64,000 nt of DNA from CAZHAX01 sp964530325 (GTDB lineage Bacteria > Chloroflexota > Anaerolineae > B4-G1), in the NCBI GenBank assembly GCA_964530325.1, contig CAZHAX010000003.1, positions 1 to 64,000 of the forward strand, in the 5' to 3' direction. Below the pieces are notes generated by a model that was not told where the DNA came from, searched no databases, and saw only the letters and a program-made list of their open reading frames with translations. The translations under genes and the position numbers were made by a program. Positions 8,121 through 18,683 of this stretch are shown piece after piece (position 1 is the stretch's first letter; each line of letters begins with the position of its first letter).

Positions 8121-9191
8121 TTGTTCAGGCCACTGGACGCCCTCTTCGGGCTCTTCTCACTCGATGTGGGTATCGACCTCGGGACGGCGAACACGCTCGT
8201 CTACGTGGGCGGCAAGGGCATAGTCCTGAGGGAGCCTTCGTGGGTGGCCATCGAGCGGGATTCGTCCGTGCCACTGGCCATCGGCGCTGAGGCAAAGGAG
8301 ATGGTCGGCCGCACGCCGGCGAACATCGTGGCCATCCGTCCGCTGCGCAACGGCGTCATCTCGGACTTCGAGGTCACCGAGGCGATGCTGGAGCACTTCA
8401 TCCGCAAAGCTCACAGCCAGCTCCTCTTCCCCTTCCCCCGCCCCAGGGTCGTCGTCGGCATCCCCAGCGGCGCAACGGAGGTCGAGAGGCGGGCTGTGGA
8501 GGATGCTGCACTAAACGCCGGCGCCCGGCAGGTCTACCTGATCGAAGAGCCGAGGGCGGCCGCCATCGGGGCGGGGCTGCCCATCAACGAGGTCCGCGGC
8601 AGCATGCTCGTCGACATCGGCGGAGGGACGACCGAGGTGGGTGTCTTCTCGCTCGGCGACTTCGTCGTCAGCCGCTCGCTGCGCGTGGCCGGCGACGAGA
8701 TGGACGAAGGCATCATCCAGTACGCCCGCCAGAAGTACAACCTGCACATCGGCGAACGAATGGCGGAGCGAGTCAAGATCGCCATCGGTTCAGCCTGCCC
8801 GCAGCCGGAGGAGACCACCATTACCCTTCGCGGACGCAACGTGGTCACCGGCCTCCCCGAGGCGATCGAGGTATCCAGCATTGAGATTCGCGAGGCTCTC
8901 AGGGGCGCCTTGACCGCGATAATCGACCTGATCAGAGACGCCTTGGAGGAGACCCCGCCCGAACTGCTCGACGACGTGATGGTTGCCGGGATATGCCTGG
9001 CCGGCGGGAGTTCCATGCTGCGAGGCCTGGCCCAGCGCATCACCGAAGAGACGAACGTTCCGGCCTGGGTGGCAGATGATCCGATGACCTGCGTCGCCAG
9101 GGGAGCCGGCATCGTGCTCGAGCGCCTGGACGAGTACGAGGAACTGCTGGACAAGGCGATCGAGCGATATACCAGGCCACCCGATCTATGA
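8121..9191 (+). CDS. mreB: Rod-shape actin-like protein MreB
   Basis: Cytoplasmic actin-fold ATPase that organises lateral wall synthesis with MreC, MreD, RodA and PBP2, all encoded downstream. Visible motifs: phosphate-1 VGIDLGTANTLVY (about residues 16-28), connect and phosphate-2 MLVDIGGGTTEVGV, and adenosine ICLAGGSSMLRGL near the end. TTG 8121 is chosen because AAGGAG lies seven bases upstream and the product starts at the normal point (MFRPLDALFG, the membrane-binding amphipathic region). 356 residues is slightly long. Confidence 0.95.
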   Translation: MFRPLDALFGLFSLDVGIDLGTANTLVYVGGKGIVLREPSWVAIERDSSVPLAIGAEAKEMVGRTPANIVAIRPLRNGVISDFEVTEAMLEHFIRKAHSQLLFPFPRPRVVVGIPSGATEVERRAVEDAALNAGARQVYLIEEPRAAAIGAGLPINEVRGSMLVDIGGGTTEVGVFSLGDFVVSRSLRVAGDEMDEGIIQYARQKYNLHIGERMAERVKIAIGSACPQPEETTITLRGRNVVTGLPEAIEVSSIEIREALRGALTAIIDLIRDALEETPPELLDDVMVAGICLAGGSSMLRGLAQRITEETNVPAWVADDPMTCVARGAGIVLERLDEYEELLDKAIERYTRPPDL

Positions 9192-9243
9192 CTCTGCCGC
9201 CGGCGTTCTGCAGCCGGCGCCAGCTGGCTTCAGCCGTGATACA

Positions 9244-10161
9244 ATGAGACAGGCTCCGCGTCGTTCGTGGTTCCCCCTAGCACTACTCTTCCTCGCCCTC
9301 GTGCTTCTCGTCTTCCACGAATCCGGTGTCCTGGGCCCTCTGGAGACGGGGCTCCACCTGGTATTCGACCCGCTGCAGCGCGCCCTCTCCGGGTTAGTGT
9401 CGGGGGCCGGCGACCTCTTCGTCACAGTCCGCGAGGTCCGGGAGCTGCGCCAGCAGGTGGAGGAGCTGACTTCGCAGGTGAACTCCCTCACCATCGAGAA
9501 CGTCCGTCTGCTGGAGTTCCAGGCCGAGGCAGAGCAGCTCCGCGCGCTGCTCAACTTCACCAGCGACCGGCCGACGTGGACGTTCGTCGGAGCCAGCGTC
9601 GTCGGCCGGGAGGCTTGCGATACCTATCCCTGCGGGCAGGTGGTGGGGGGCGAGCCCAATCCCTATCTGCGCTACGTTACGATCGACGTTGGTTCGCTGC
9701 AGGGAGTCGAGGTCGGCATGCCGGTCGTCAGCGCCGGAGCTGCGCTCGTGGGGAGGGTCTCACAGGTCTTCCCGCGCACCGCCCGCGTGCAACTGCTCCC
9801 CGATGTGGGCAGCGCCGTGGACGCGCTGCTGCAGACATCCCGGCTGACGGGCCTGGTCGTCGGCGACGCCGACTCCGCTTCGGGCGTTGGCCTGCGCATG
9901 GAGTGGATACCTCAGGACGACGAGCTGGAAGCGGGCGAGATAGTGCTCACGTCCGGCCTGGGCGGGCTCCTGCCCAAGGGCCTGGTGATCGGTCAGACGA
10001 CGGAAATCCGGGCTACGGACTACGAGCTGTTCCAGACTGCCCTGGTCCGCCCGGCGGTAGACTTCAGGCGCCTGGAGACGGTGCTGGTGATTACATCGTT
10101 CGAGCCCATACCTCTGGAGGAAGAGGTGGAGGCGCCCGAGGCCGAGCCAGGCGAGCCCTAG
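9244..10161 (+). CDS. mreC: Rod-shape-determining protein MreC
   Basis: Bitopic membrane protein: a short basic N-terminus, one helix (FPLALLFLALVLLVF, residues 11-25), a coiled coil with heptads (residues about 60-100, VREVRELRQQVEELTSQVN), then the periplasmic beta-barrel domain (VIGREACDTYPCG..., DVGSLQGVEVGMPVVSAGALVGRV-like). A small hairpin (9198-9219) separates it from mreB. The ATG is the last part of TGATACAATG, which also looks like a -10 element; see findings. The mreD start follows the stop by about 38 nt. Confidence 0.92.
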   Translation: MRQAPRRSWFPLALLFLALVLLVFHESGVLGPLETGLHLVFDPLQRALSGLVSGAGDLFVTVREVRELRQQVEELTSQVNSLTIENVRLLEFQAEAEQLRALLNFTSDRPTWTFVGASVVGREACDTYPCGQVVGGEPNPYLRYVTIDVGSLQGVEVGMPVVSAGAALVGRVSQVFPRTARVQLLPDVGSAVDALLQTSRLTGLVVGDADSASGVGLRMEWIPQDDELEAGEIVLTSGLGGLLPKGLVIGQTTEIRATDYELFQTALVRPAVDFRRLETVLVITSFEPIPLEEEVEAPEAEPGEP

Positions 10162-10199
10162 GCTCCTGGCAGCGGCCTTCCCCACTGTGGGGGTGCGAG

Positions 10200-10700
10200 A
10201 TTAGCCCATATCTGATCGTTCCGCTGCTGACCGCTGCAGCGCTGCTGCAGACGGTTACTCTTGCCCACGTGGACCTCTGGGGGGCCAGGCCGGACCTCGT
10301 GCTGCTGGTGACCCTGTGCTGGGCCTTCATGGAGGGATCGGATCGCGGGGCACTGTGGGGCTTTCTGGGCGGCCTGATGGTGGGACTACTGTCCGGTGGG
10401 CCGGCTGCTGCCACAGCTCTGGCCCTTCTGGCAGGCTGCTTCGTGGCAGGCCAGCAGTGGGGTCAGGGACTGGGTCTGGATGTAGCGCGTCTTCTCGTCC
10501 TGGCCTTCGGCGGGACGCTTACCTACCACTTCGTCCTGCTGGGCGCGCTCGCTCTGACCGGCCACTCCGTCCTCTGGGGGCAGTCGCTCCTCACTGTAGC
10601 CGTGCCTTCGGCACTTCTTAACGCCCTATTGACCCCCTTCGTATGGCAGCCCTTCCGTTGGCTGGAGCGCAGGACCAGCAGGAGAGGGCTCGCGGCGTGA
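10200..10700 (+). CDS. mreD: Rod-shape-determining protein MreD (probable AUU start)
   Basis: A small polytopic membrane protein in the expected place between mreC and PBP2. The homologous region begins ISPYLIVPLLTAAALLQ and includes RPDLVLLVTLCWAFMEGSDRGALWGFLGGLMVGLLSG, then about three more helices. No ATG, GTG or TTG occurs in frame between the mreC stop and this region. ATT 10200, six bases after a GGGGGTG Shine-Dalgarno-like run (10188-10194), fits best; CTG 10185 is the alternative. The stop TGA overlaps the GTG start of the PBP2 gene (GTGA). Confidence 0.82.
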   Translation: MSPYLIVPLLTAAALLQTVTLAHVDLWGARPDLVLLVTLCWAFMEGSDRGALWGFLGGLMVGLLSGGPAAATALALLAGCFVAGQQWGQGLGLDVARLLVLAFGGTLTYHFVLLGALALTGHSVLWGQSLLTVAVPSALLNALLTPFVWQPFRWLERRTSRRGLAA

Positions 10701-12682
10701 CTCGGAATGGCGGGCTGCAGCAGGTGGCTGACGGCGGCTGGAGGGCGCGGTGGGCGAACATCCTGGCCGCCCCGAGGGTCGTCGCCCTGGCTCTCGCGGT
10801 GCTGTTCACGTTCGCCGCCTTCGGCCAGCGCCTCTACTACCTGCAGTTCACGCGCGGCGACTACTACCGCAGGATAGCGGACGAGCAGCGCCTGGACGTC
10901 GTCTCCATCCCGGCTCCCAGGGGTATCATCTACGCCAGGGATGGCACCCCTCTGGTCCGCAACGTGCCCAGCTTCAGCGTCACCATAGTCCCCGCCTACG
11001 TCCCGGAGGACGAGCAGGAAGCCGAGGCCATGCTGACCCGTCTGGCCGACCTGCTGGACATGCCCTACTCAGCTGCCGACGGCACCGGTGTGAGCGAGAT
11101 GGTCGAGGCCGCCCTGGCCGAAGGAGCCTACTACCGGCCGCTCGAGCTGAAGCACGATGTCGGCAGGGAGACGGCGCTGATCGTAGCCCAGGAACGCCTG
11201 ACCCTGCCGGGCGTGGTCGTGCAGCTCGACTCGATCCGCGAGTACCTGGAGGGTGCGCTGGTCTCCCAGATCGTGGGCTACCCGCTCGCGATCCCCGAGC
11301 ACTTGGCCCAGGAGTATGAAGCCGAGGGCTACAACCCGGCAACGGATCCCGTTGGCATTGCGGGAATCGAGGCTACCTACGAAACCGTGCTCCGCGGGCA
11401 GAAGGGTGAGCAAGTCGTCGAGGACGACGTTCTGGGCAGGGTCATCCGAGTGGTCGAAGAGCGCGCGGCAGCGGTCCCCGGCGGGAACGTGTTCCTGACC
11501 ATCGATCTGGACCTGCAGCGCTTCGCTGAGGAGGCGCTTCGCCGGGGACTGGAGCGGGTGGACTCGCCGCGTGGCGTCGTGATCGCCATGGACCCGCAGT
11601 CCGGAGAGGTGCTGGCACTTGTCTCCCTGCCCAGCTACGACAACAACCTCTTCTCCCACGGCATATCGACGCAAGAGCTGCGTGAGCTCAACGAGAACAT
11701 CCACCTGCCGCAGGTCAACCACGCCATAGGAGACAGCCTGCAGCCTGGCTCACTGTTCAAGGTTGTGGTCGCTGCGGCCGGGCTGGAGGAAGGGGCTATC
11801 GACGCGGAGACGGAGTACTCCTGCCCCGGCACCATCGTCGTGCCCAACAAGTACTTCCCGAACGACCCCGGGCAGGCCGAGAGCTTCTATTGCTGGAACC
11901 TCTCCGGCCACGGTGCTAACAATGTCGTCGGCGCCATAGCCCACTCCTGCAACATCTTCTTCTACAAGCTGGGCGGGGGCTACGTCGGCTTCGATGAGGA
12001 CGAGGAGGAGATCGAGGGCATAGGCGCTCGAGTCATCGCCGAGTATGCCCAGCAGTTCGGTCTCGGCGCGACGACTGGCATCGAACTGACCGGCGAGATC
12101 AGCGGAACGGTGCCCACGCCGGACTGGAAGAGACGCACGATCGGTGAGACCTGGTCCACGGGTAACTCCTACCTGTTCTCGATCGGAGAGGAATACCTCT
12201 CCGTGACCCCTCTGCAGATGCTGAACGTGTTCAACACTGTGGCCAACGGGGGCACGCTCTACCGCCCGACTGTAGTCCACCACGTAGCAGACGCGGGTGG
12301 CGACACCGTGGAGCAGTACGAGCCGGAAGTGATCCGACCGCTCGGTTTCGACGTCGAGACTTGGTCGCTGATCCAGCAGGGGATGGAAGGCGCGGTCGTC
12401 TACGGGACCGCGAAGCTGACGCAGATTGAGGGCCTGCGCGTCGCGGGCAAGACCGGCACTGCCCAATACTGCGACAATATCGCCTTGGAGCAGGGCATCT
12501 GCCTGCCCGGTTACGAGCAGCCCGAACACGCCTGGTTCGCCGGCTTTGCCCCCGTCGGTGACCCCGAGCTGTCCATCATCGTCTTTCTCTACGGCGGCGG
12601 TGAGGGTTCGGTGAACGCGGTCCCCATTGCGCACGAGATACTCCAGTACTACTTCGCCCGCGAAGGAGTCATACCCGAGTGA
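10697..12682 (+). CDS. mrdA: Penicillin-binding protein 2 (elongasome transpeptidase)
   Basis: Class B PBP working with RodA. One N-terminal membrane helix (VVALALAVLFTFAAFGQRLYYLQ), the dimerisation domain (RGIIYARDGTPLVRNVPSFSVTIVP), then the transpeptidase with SLFK (Ser about 352), SCN (about 417) and KTGT (about 585), so all three catalytic motifs are intact. GTG 10697 overlaps the mreD stop by four bases and implies translational coupling. The frame is open upstream to 10643, but that part overlaps mreD coding. Confidence 0.93.
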   Translation: MTRNGGLQQVADGGWRARWANILAAPRVVALALAVLFTFAAFGQRLYYLQFTRGDYYRRIADEQRLDVVSIPAPRGIIYARDGTPLVRNVPSFSVTIVPAYVPEDEQEAEAMLTRLADLLDMPYSAADGTGVSEMVEAALAEGAYYRPLELKHDVGRETALIVAQERLTLPGVVVQLDSIREYLEGALVSQIVGYPLAIPEHLAQEYEAEGYNPATDPVGIAGIEATYETVLRGQKGEQVVEDDVLGRVIRVVEERAAAVPGGNVFLTIDLDLQRFAEEALRRGLERVDSPRGVVIAMDPQSGEVLALVSLPSYDNNLFSHGISTQELRELNENIHLPQVNHAIGDSLQPGSLFKVVVAAAGLEEGAIDAETEYSCPGTIVVPNKYFPNDPGQAESFYCWNLSGHGANNVVGAIAHSCNIFFYKLGGGYVGFDEDEEEIEGIGARVIAEYAQQFGLGATTGIELTGEISGTVPTPDWKRRTIGETWSTGNSYLFSIGEEYLSVTPLQMLNVFNTVANGGTLYRPTVVHHVADAGGDTVEQYEPEVIRPLGFDVETWSLIQQGMEGAVVYGTAKLTQIEGLRVAGKTGTAQYCDNIALEQGICLPGYEQPEHAWFAGFAPVGDPELSIIVFLYGGGEGSVNAVPIAHEILQYYFAREGVIPE

Positions 12683-12743
12683 CCTGGCCAGCCGGCGCTC
12701 CCCGCTGCGTAGAGCGCGCCTGTTTCCAGTATCCCAGCTGGCG

Positions 12744-12752
12744 TGCTATAAT
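12744..12752 (+). promoter_or_regulatory. Extended -10 element upstream of rodA
   Basis: TGCTATAAT is a perfect extended -10 about 115 nt before the rodA start. The -35 region is weak (TTCCAG). It suggests rodA can be transcribed apart from mrdA. Confidence 0.5.
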
Positions 12753-12866
12753 CGCCGCGAGATGGCCGCAGGACACCGCTGGCTCCGCGCGGCCATCCCC
12801 TGTCCGGCCTTCGGGGTGGATGGCTGCTGCCATCACCGGATGCCAATTCGGGTCTAGCACAAGGAC

Positions 12867-14048
12867 ATGAAGGGACGACGACTCTGGCGGCACTTCGATT
12901 ATGTGCTGCTCGGCGCAGCCGTGGTCCTCACCATCTTCGGGGTGGTGATGATCCAGAGCGCGAACAGGGGGAGCCTTGATACGCAGCTCCAGGATGAATG
13001 GGGCCGCCAGGCGATTCTCGGCGTCGTGGGGGTAGGGCTCGTCTTCCTGCTGGCCGCCTTCCCCCGCGACTATCACTGGCTGGCTGACCTGTGGCCGTTG
13101 GCCTTTGTGGCGGCCTCGGTGCTGCTGGTGCTGGCACTCATATTCGGCAGCAGCGGCGTCGGCCAGGTGAGCGGCTGGCTCTACCTGGGCCCGCTTGGCC
13201 TGCAGCCCTCCTACATCGCCATGAACCTGCTGACGATATCGGTGGCAGCCATACTGGGGCAGGCCCGAAGGAAACGCACGGCGTCTCAGTCACTTCTCGC
13301 GGGAGCGCGCAAGAGCGGCCTGTCCGATGTGGCCGCGGAGCGTCCCGGGGTGCGCGGCTTCCTTTTCTCAGGCCTGCTGACGCTCGCGCTGGCCGCTCTC
13401 GTGTTCCTCGAGCCGGACATGGCTACGGCTGCGGTCCTGGTAGCAATGTGGGCGGCTATGCTTCTTGAGTCGAACGTGCCGGCCCGCTACCTGGCCATTA
13501 CCGTGATCGTGGCGCTGGTGGCTATCTATCCACTCTGGGGCTTGATGGATCAGTACCCCTACATGCGTGAGCGTGTGCTCGGCTTTCTGAGCCCGGCGCC
13601 CGGCTCCAGCGCCGCCTACCAGGTGAGCCAGGCCCTGATCGCCGTAGGCTCGGGGGGCTTCTGGGGCAAAGGGCTGGGACAGGGTACGCAGAGCCAGCTT
13701 CGCTACCTGCCGGTCCGCCACACCGACTTCATCTTCTCGGTGCTGGCCGAGGAGCTGGGCTTCGCGGGTGTGATGCTACTGTTCGCGCTCTATCTGGTGC
13801 TCTTCCTACGCCTGATCAGGATCATTCTCATCGCTCCCGATCTCTTCGGCAAGCTGCTCGTAACAGGCGTACTGGCGATGATCCTGTTCCAGATGGCTGT
13901 CAATGTCGGCATGAACCTGGGCATGCTGCCGGTGGCAGGCTTGCCGCTCCCGTTCATCAGCTACGGGCCGAACGCACTCCTGACCACAATGATTGGAATC
14001 GGCATCGCCGAGAACGTGGCCATGCGCCACCGCAGGCTCGAGTTCTAG
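12867..14048 (+). CDS. rodA: Rod-shape SEDS glycosyltransferase RodA
   Basis: SEDS family polytopic protein (about ten helices) that polymerises glycan strands with PBP2. Signatures: FGVVMIQSA near the N-terminus, GRQAILGVVGVGLVF, the loop QPSYIAMNL (family QPSE: Glu replaced by Tyr), FLEPDMATAAV (family QPDLGTA), GSGGFWGKGLGQGTQSQLRYLPVRHTDFIFSVLAEELGF, and a C-terminal NLGMLPVAGLPLPFISYG. 393 residues is typical. ATG 12867 has AAGG just upstream. rodA rather than ftsW because of the mre-mrdA context. Confidence 0.92.
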   Translation: MKGRRLWRHFDYVLLGAAVVLTIFGVVMIQSANRGSLDTQLQDEWGRQAILGVVGVGLVFLLAAFPRDYHWLADLWPLAFVAASVLLVLALIFGSSGVGQVSGWLYLGPLGLQPSYIAMNLLTISVAAILGQARRKRTASQSLLAGARKSGLSDVAAERPGVRGFLFSGLLTLALAALVFLEPDMATAAVLVAMWAAMLLESNVPARYLAITVIVALVAIYPLWGLMDQYPYMRERVLGFLSPAPGSSAAYQVSQALIAVGSGGFWGKGLGQGTQSQLRYLPVRHTDFIFSVLAEELGFAGVMLLFALYLVLFLRLIRIILIAPDLFGKLLVTGVLAMILFQMAVNVGMNLGMLPVAGLPLPFISYGPNALLTTMIGIGIAENVAMRHRRLEF

Positions 14049-14080
14049 CGCACCCCGCAACAGGGACACAGGAACGAAGC

Positions 14081-15775
<1,695 letters not shown>

Positions 15776-15777
15776 GC

Positions 15778-17289
15778 ATGCCCCCTCGCGTTCGCTTTGC
15801 CCCCAGCCCGACCGGCGAAGCTCACATCGGCAACGTGCGCACGGTAGTGTTCAACTGGCTCTATGCGCGAGGCCAGGGCGGCCGTTTCGTCCTCCGAATC
15901 GAAGATACCGATAGGATGCGCTACCGGCCGGAGAGCATTGCAGCCATACTGGACGGGATTCGCTGGCTGGGGCTCGATTGGGACGAGGGGCCGGGCGAGG
16001 ACGAGCTCAGAGAGGCGGGGGTCGAGCCTGCCGGCGAGTACGCCGTGGGAGGGCCGCACGAGCCATACATCCAGTCTCAGCGCCTGCACCTCTACAGGGA
16101 GACGGCCGCGCAGCTGATCCGGCTTGGCGCCGCGTACCGCTGCAACTGCACACCCGAGCGGCTCGAGCGCGTGCGCCAGGAGCAGCGGGAGCGCAAGCTG
16201 CCGGTGATGTACGATCGCCACTGCCGGGACCTGCCCGCAGGCGCCGTCTCGCCGGACGAGCCTCACGTCGTCCGGCTCAAGGTGCCTCTCACTGGCCGGA
16301 CCGTCGTGCCGGATATCATCAGGGGCGACGTCGCCTACGACAACGCCGGCATCGACGATCAAGTCTTGCTCAAGACAGACGGCTTCCCCACCTACCACCT
16401 GGCGGTCGTTGTGGACGACCACGACATGGAGATCACGCACATCATTCGCGGCGAGGACTGGATGTCCAGCACGCCCAAGCGCATCCTCATATACGACGCT
16501 CTGGGATGGCAGCGCCCGGCCTACTGCCACGTGCCCCTGGTCTTGGGGGCTGATGGAAAGCCGCTTTCGAAGCGGCATGGTGCCACTGGCATCAGCCAGT
16601 TCCGGCGTCAGGGGTACCTGCCGGAGGCGCTCCTCAACTTCCTGGCCCTGCTGGGCTGGGCGCCGGGGGAGGGAGAAGAACAGGAGATCTTCAGCCGGGA
16701 CGAACTGATCGAGCGCTTCGATCTGCGCCGCGTGAGCAAGGCAGCCGCGGTCCTTTCCTACGAAAAGCTAGACTGGATGAACGGTGTCTATATCCGCGCC
16801 CTGCCCCAGGATCAGCTGCTCGACCGCCTGCTCCCCTTCTGGCAGGAGGCGGGGCTCGTGCCTGACCCCTGCCCGGAGGATGTGCGGGCGTCCCTCGCCG
16901 ATCTGGTGCCGCTGGTGCAGGAGCGCCTGGCCAGACTGGATCAGGTCGTCGACTGGACGCGCTTCCTGTTCCAGGAGATCGAGACGCCGCCGGCGGAGAT
17001 GCTCGTGGGGAAGAAGATGACCGCCTCAGAGAGCCTGAAGGCGCTGAAGGCAGCCCGGGCCGTGCTCGCCGGCGCGCAGCCCTACGACGCGGAGACTCTG
17101 GAGAAGGAAATGCGCGCGCTGGCGGACGGGGAGGGCCTCAAGGCGAGCCAGCTGTTCGGCCTCGTCCGCTTCGCCACCACGGGGCAGAAGGTGGCCCCAC
17201 CCTTATTCGGATCGCTCGCCTTCCTGGGGCGGGAACGGACCCTGTCCCGCATGGATGCAGCCGCCGAGGTCTTGGCCGCCGCGGTCTAG
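15778..17289 (+). CDS. gltX: Glutamyl-tRNA synthetase
   Basis: Class I synthetase. Start ATG 15778 with AAGGA upstream gives MPPRVRFAPSPTGEAHIGN (HIGH box), then RIEDTD, and LSKRHGATG as the KMSKS box. The frame is open upstream to 15460, but that stretch lies inside glnS in another frame. 503 residues is normal. It is cotranscribed with glnS. Having both GlnRS and this enzyme suggests a discriminating GluRS. Confidence 0.95.
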   Translation: MPPRVRFAPSPTGEAHIGNVRTVVFNWLYARGQGGRFVLRIEDTDRMRYRPESIAAILDGIRWLGLDWDEGPGEDELREAGVEPAGEYAVGGPHEPYIQSQRLHLYRETAAQLIRLGAAYRCNCTPERLERVRQEQRERKLPVMYDRHCRDLPAGAVSPDEPHVVRLKVPLTGRTVVPDIIRGDVAYDNAGIDDQVLLKTDGFPTYHLAVVVDDHDMEITHIIRGEDWMSSTPKRILIYDALGWQRPAYCHVPLVLGADGKPLSKRHGATGISQFRRQGYLPEALLNFLALLGWAPGEGEEQEIFSRDELIERFDLRRVSKAAAVLSYEKLDWMNGVYIRALPQDQLLDRLLPFWQEAGLVPDPCPEDVRASLADLVPLVQERLARLDQVVDWTRFLFQEIETPPAEMLVGKKMTASESLKALKAARAVLAGAQPYDAETLEKEMRALADGEGLKASQLFGLVRFATTGQKVAPPLFGSLAFLGRERTLSRMDAAAEVLAAAV

Positions 17290-17313
17290 CGGCGTCCCAC
17301 CCGCCACCCCGCG

Positions 17314-17970
17314 CTAGCCCAGGCTCTTGCGCAGCGCGGCCACATTCTCGGCCACCGTCCCCCGTTCGTTGAAGATCGCAGAGCCGCACACCATCATCGA
17401 TGCGCCGGCCTGTGCCGCCAAAGGCGCGGTGTCTGGGTAGATCCCCCCGTCGACGCCGATCGGGACATCCAGGCCCATGTCGGCCAGCATGCTGCGGAGC
17501 TGCCGCACGACGTCGAGCTGCCCCGGAATCAGCCCCTGCCCGCCGGCACCGGGCGCAACGGTCATCACCTGCACCATGTCGACCAGGCCGAGGGCATCGA
17601 CGAGCACGGCTGGCGCGGTGCCCGGCCGGATCGCCACGCCCGTCTCGACACCCAGCTCGCGCACAGCCTCCAGCACGGTCATCGGCTCTGCGGTCGACTC
17701 CCAGTGGACGATGAGGCGGTCCGCCCCGGCCTCGGCGAACGCCTCGATGTGCCTCTCTGGCTCGACGATCATCAGGTCGACATCAAGCATCACCTTCACC
17801 AACGGCCGCAGCGACCGCACCACGCCCGGACCAAAGGTGATCGCCGGCACATAGCGCCCGTCCATGACGTCGATCTGGATACCGTCGACACCGGCGTCGG
17901 CGGCCTGGCGCGCCTGTTCTCCCAGACGGGCATAGTCGGCGGCGAGCATGGAGGCTTCGAGCAGCGCCAT
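17314..17970 (-). CDS. Ribulose-phosphate 3-epimerase homologue with altered metal site
   Basis: A (beta/alpha)8 protein aligned end to end with Rpe: SMLAADYARLGE, IQIDVMDGRYVPAITFGP, DVDLMIVEP, VAPGAGGQ, GVDGGIYPD, CGSAIF. The catalytic aspartates of DVMDG and VDGG are present. The two metal-binding histidines are not: family H(V/F)DVMD is IQIDVMD here, and DVHLM is DVDLM. VNPGFGGQ is VAPGAGGQ. It may still act on D-ribulose 5-phosphate with a remodelled metal site, or on another ketose phosphate. It lies 20 nt downstream of rpiA, the next enzyme of the non-oxidative pentose phosphate pathway, which supports a sugar-phosphate role. Confidence 0.75.
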   Translation of the reverse strand: MALLEASMLAADYARLGEQARQAADAGVDGIQIDVMDGRYVPAITFGPGVVRSLRPLVKVMLDVDLMIVEPERHIEAFAEAGADRLIVHWESTAEPMTVLEAVRELGVETGVAIRPGTAPAVLVDALGLVDMVQVMTVAPGAGGQGLIPGQLDVVRQLRSMLADMGLDVPIGVDGGIYPDTAPLAAQAGASMMVCGSAIFNERGTVAENVAALRKSLG

Positions 17971-17990
17971 TGTTCTCCTCTGGTGCGTGT

Positions 17991-18683
17991 TCAGGACCCG
18001 CCCTTGAGGTGCCGGACGCCTTCAGCGGTTCCCACCAGCACGTCAGTCGCCAGCCCGATGAACAGCCCGTGGGCCACGATGCCGGCACGCCCGTCGAGCA
18101 GGGCGGCCAGTTCCTCCGGCCTATCGATCGGCTCGAGCCGGCAATCGACGATCAGATTGCCCTCATCCGTGGTGAAGGGCGATCCATCACCCAGTCGGCG
18201 CACCTCAGGCCGGGCGCCGAGCGACTCAAGGTAGGGCAGCTCTGTGCCCAGGGCGAAGGGGATGACCGCAACCGGGAGCCGGAATCGGGTGCCCAGCGCA
18301 GGCGAGAGCTTCGTCTCGTCTACCACAATCACCAGGCGGCGGCTCGCCTGGGCCACCACTTTCTCCCGCAGAAGGGCCCCACCCCCACCCTTAATCAGAT
18401 TCAGATGGGGGTCGACCTCATCCGCCCCGTCAATCGTCAGGTCGATGACCGGATGCTCCCCCAGCGTGGTGACTGGGATGCCCAACTGTCCCGCCTCCGC
18501 CTCAACGTGCAGCGAGCAGGGCACACCTAGCACACCGTCCAGCTTCCCTTCGCGGATCAGCGCGCCCAGGCGCCGCAGCGCCATCGTCGCCGTGCTTCCG
18601 TGGCCCAGGCCCACGACCATCCCCGGCCTGACGGACTCAACCGCCTGCTCCGCGGCCAGCCGCTTCAGCTGATCAATCTCCAT
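17991..18683 (-). CDS. rpiA: Ribose-5-phosphate isomerase A
   Basis: Interconverts ribose 5-phosphate and ribulose 5-phosphate. Motifs: GMVVGLGHGSTA (phosphate loop), DLTIDGADEVDPHLNLIKGGGGALLREKVVA with the catalytic Asp and Glu, and DETKLSPALG. ATG 18683 (MEIDQLKRLAAE) is preferred over the longer in-frame starts because it matches the family N-terminus. It overlaps the end of the upstream AhpD-like gene by 11 nt, so the two are probably translationally coupled. Confidence 0.93.
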   Translation of the reverse strand: MEIDQLKRLAAEQAVESVRPGMVVGLGHGSTATMALRRLGALIREGKLDGVLGVPCSLHVEAEAGQLGIPVTTLGEHPVIDLTIDGADEVDPHLNLIKGGGGALLREKVVAQASRRLVIVVDETKLSPALGTRFRLPVAVIPFALGTELPYLESLGARPEVRRLGDGSPFTTDEGNLIVDCRLEPIDRPEELAALLDGRAGIVAHGLFIGLATDVLVGTAEGVRHLKGGS

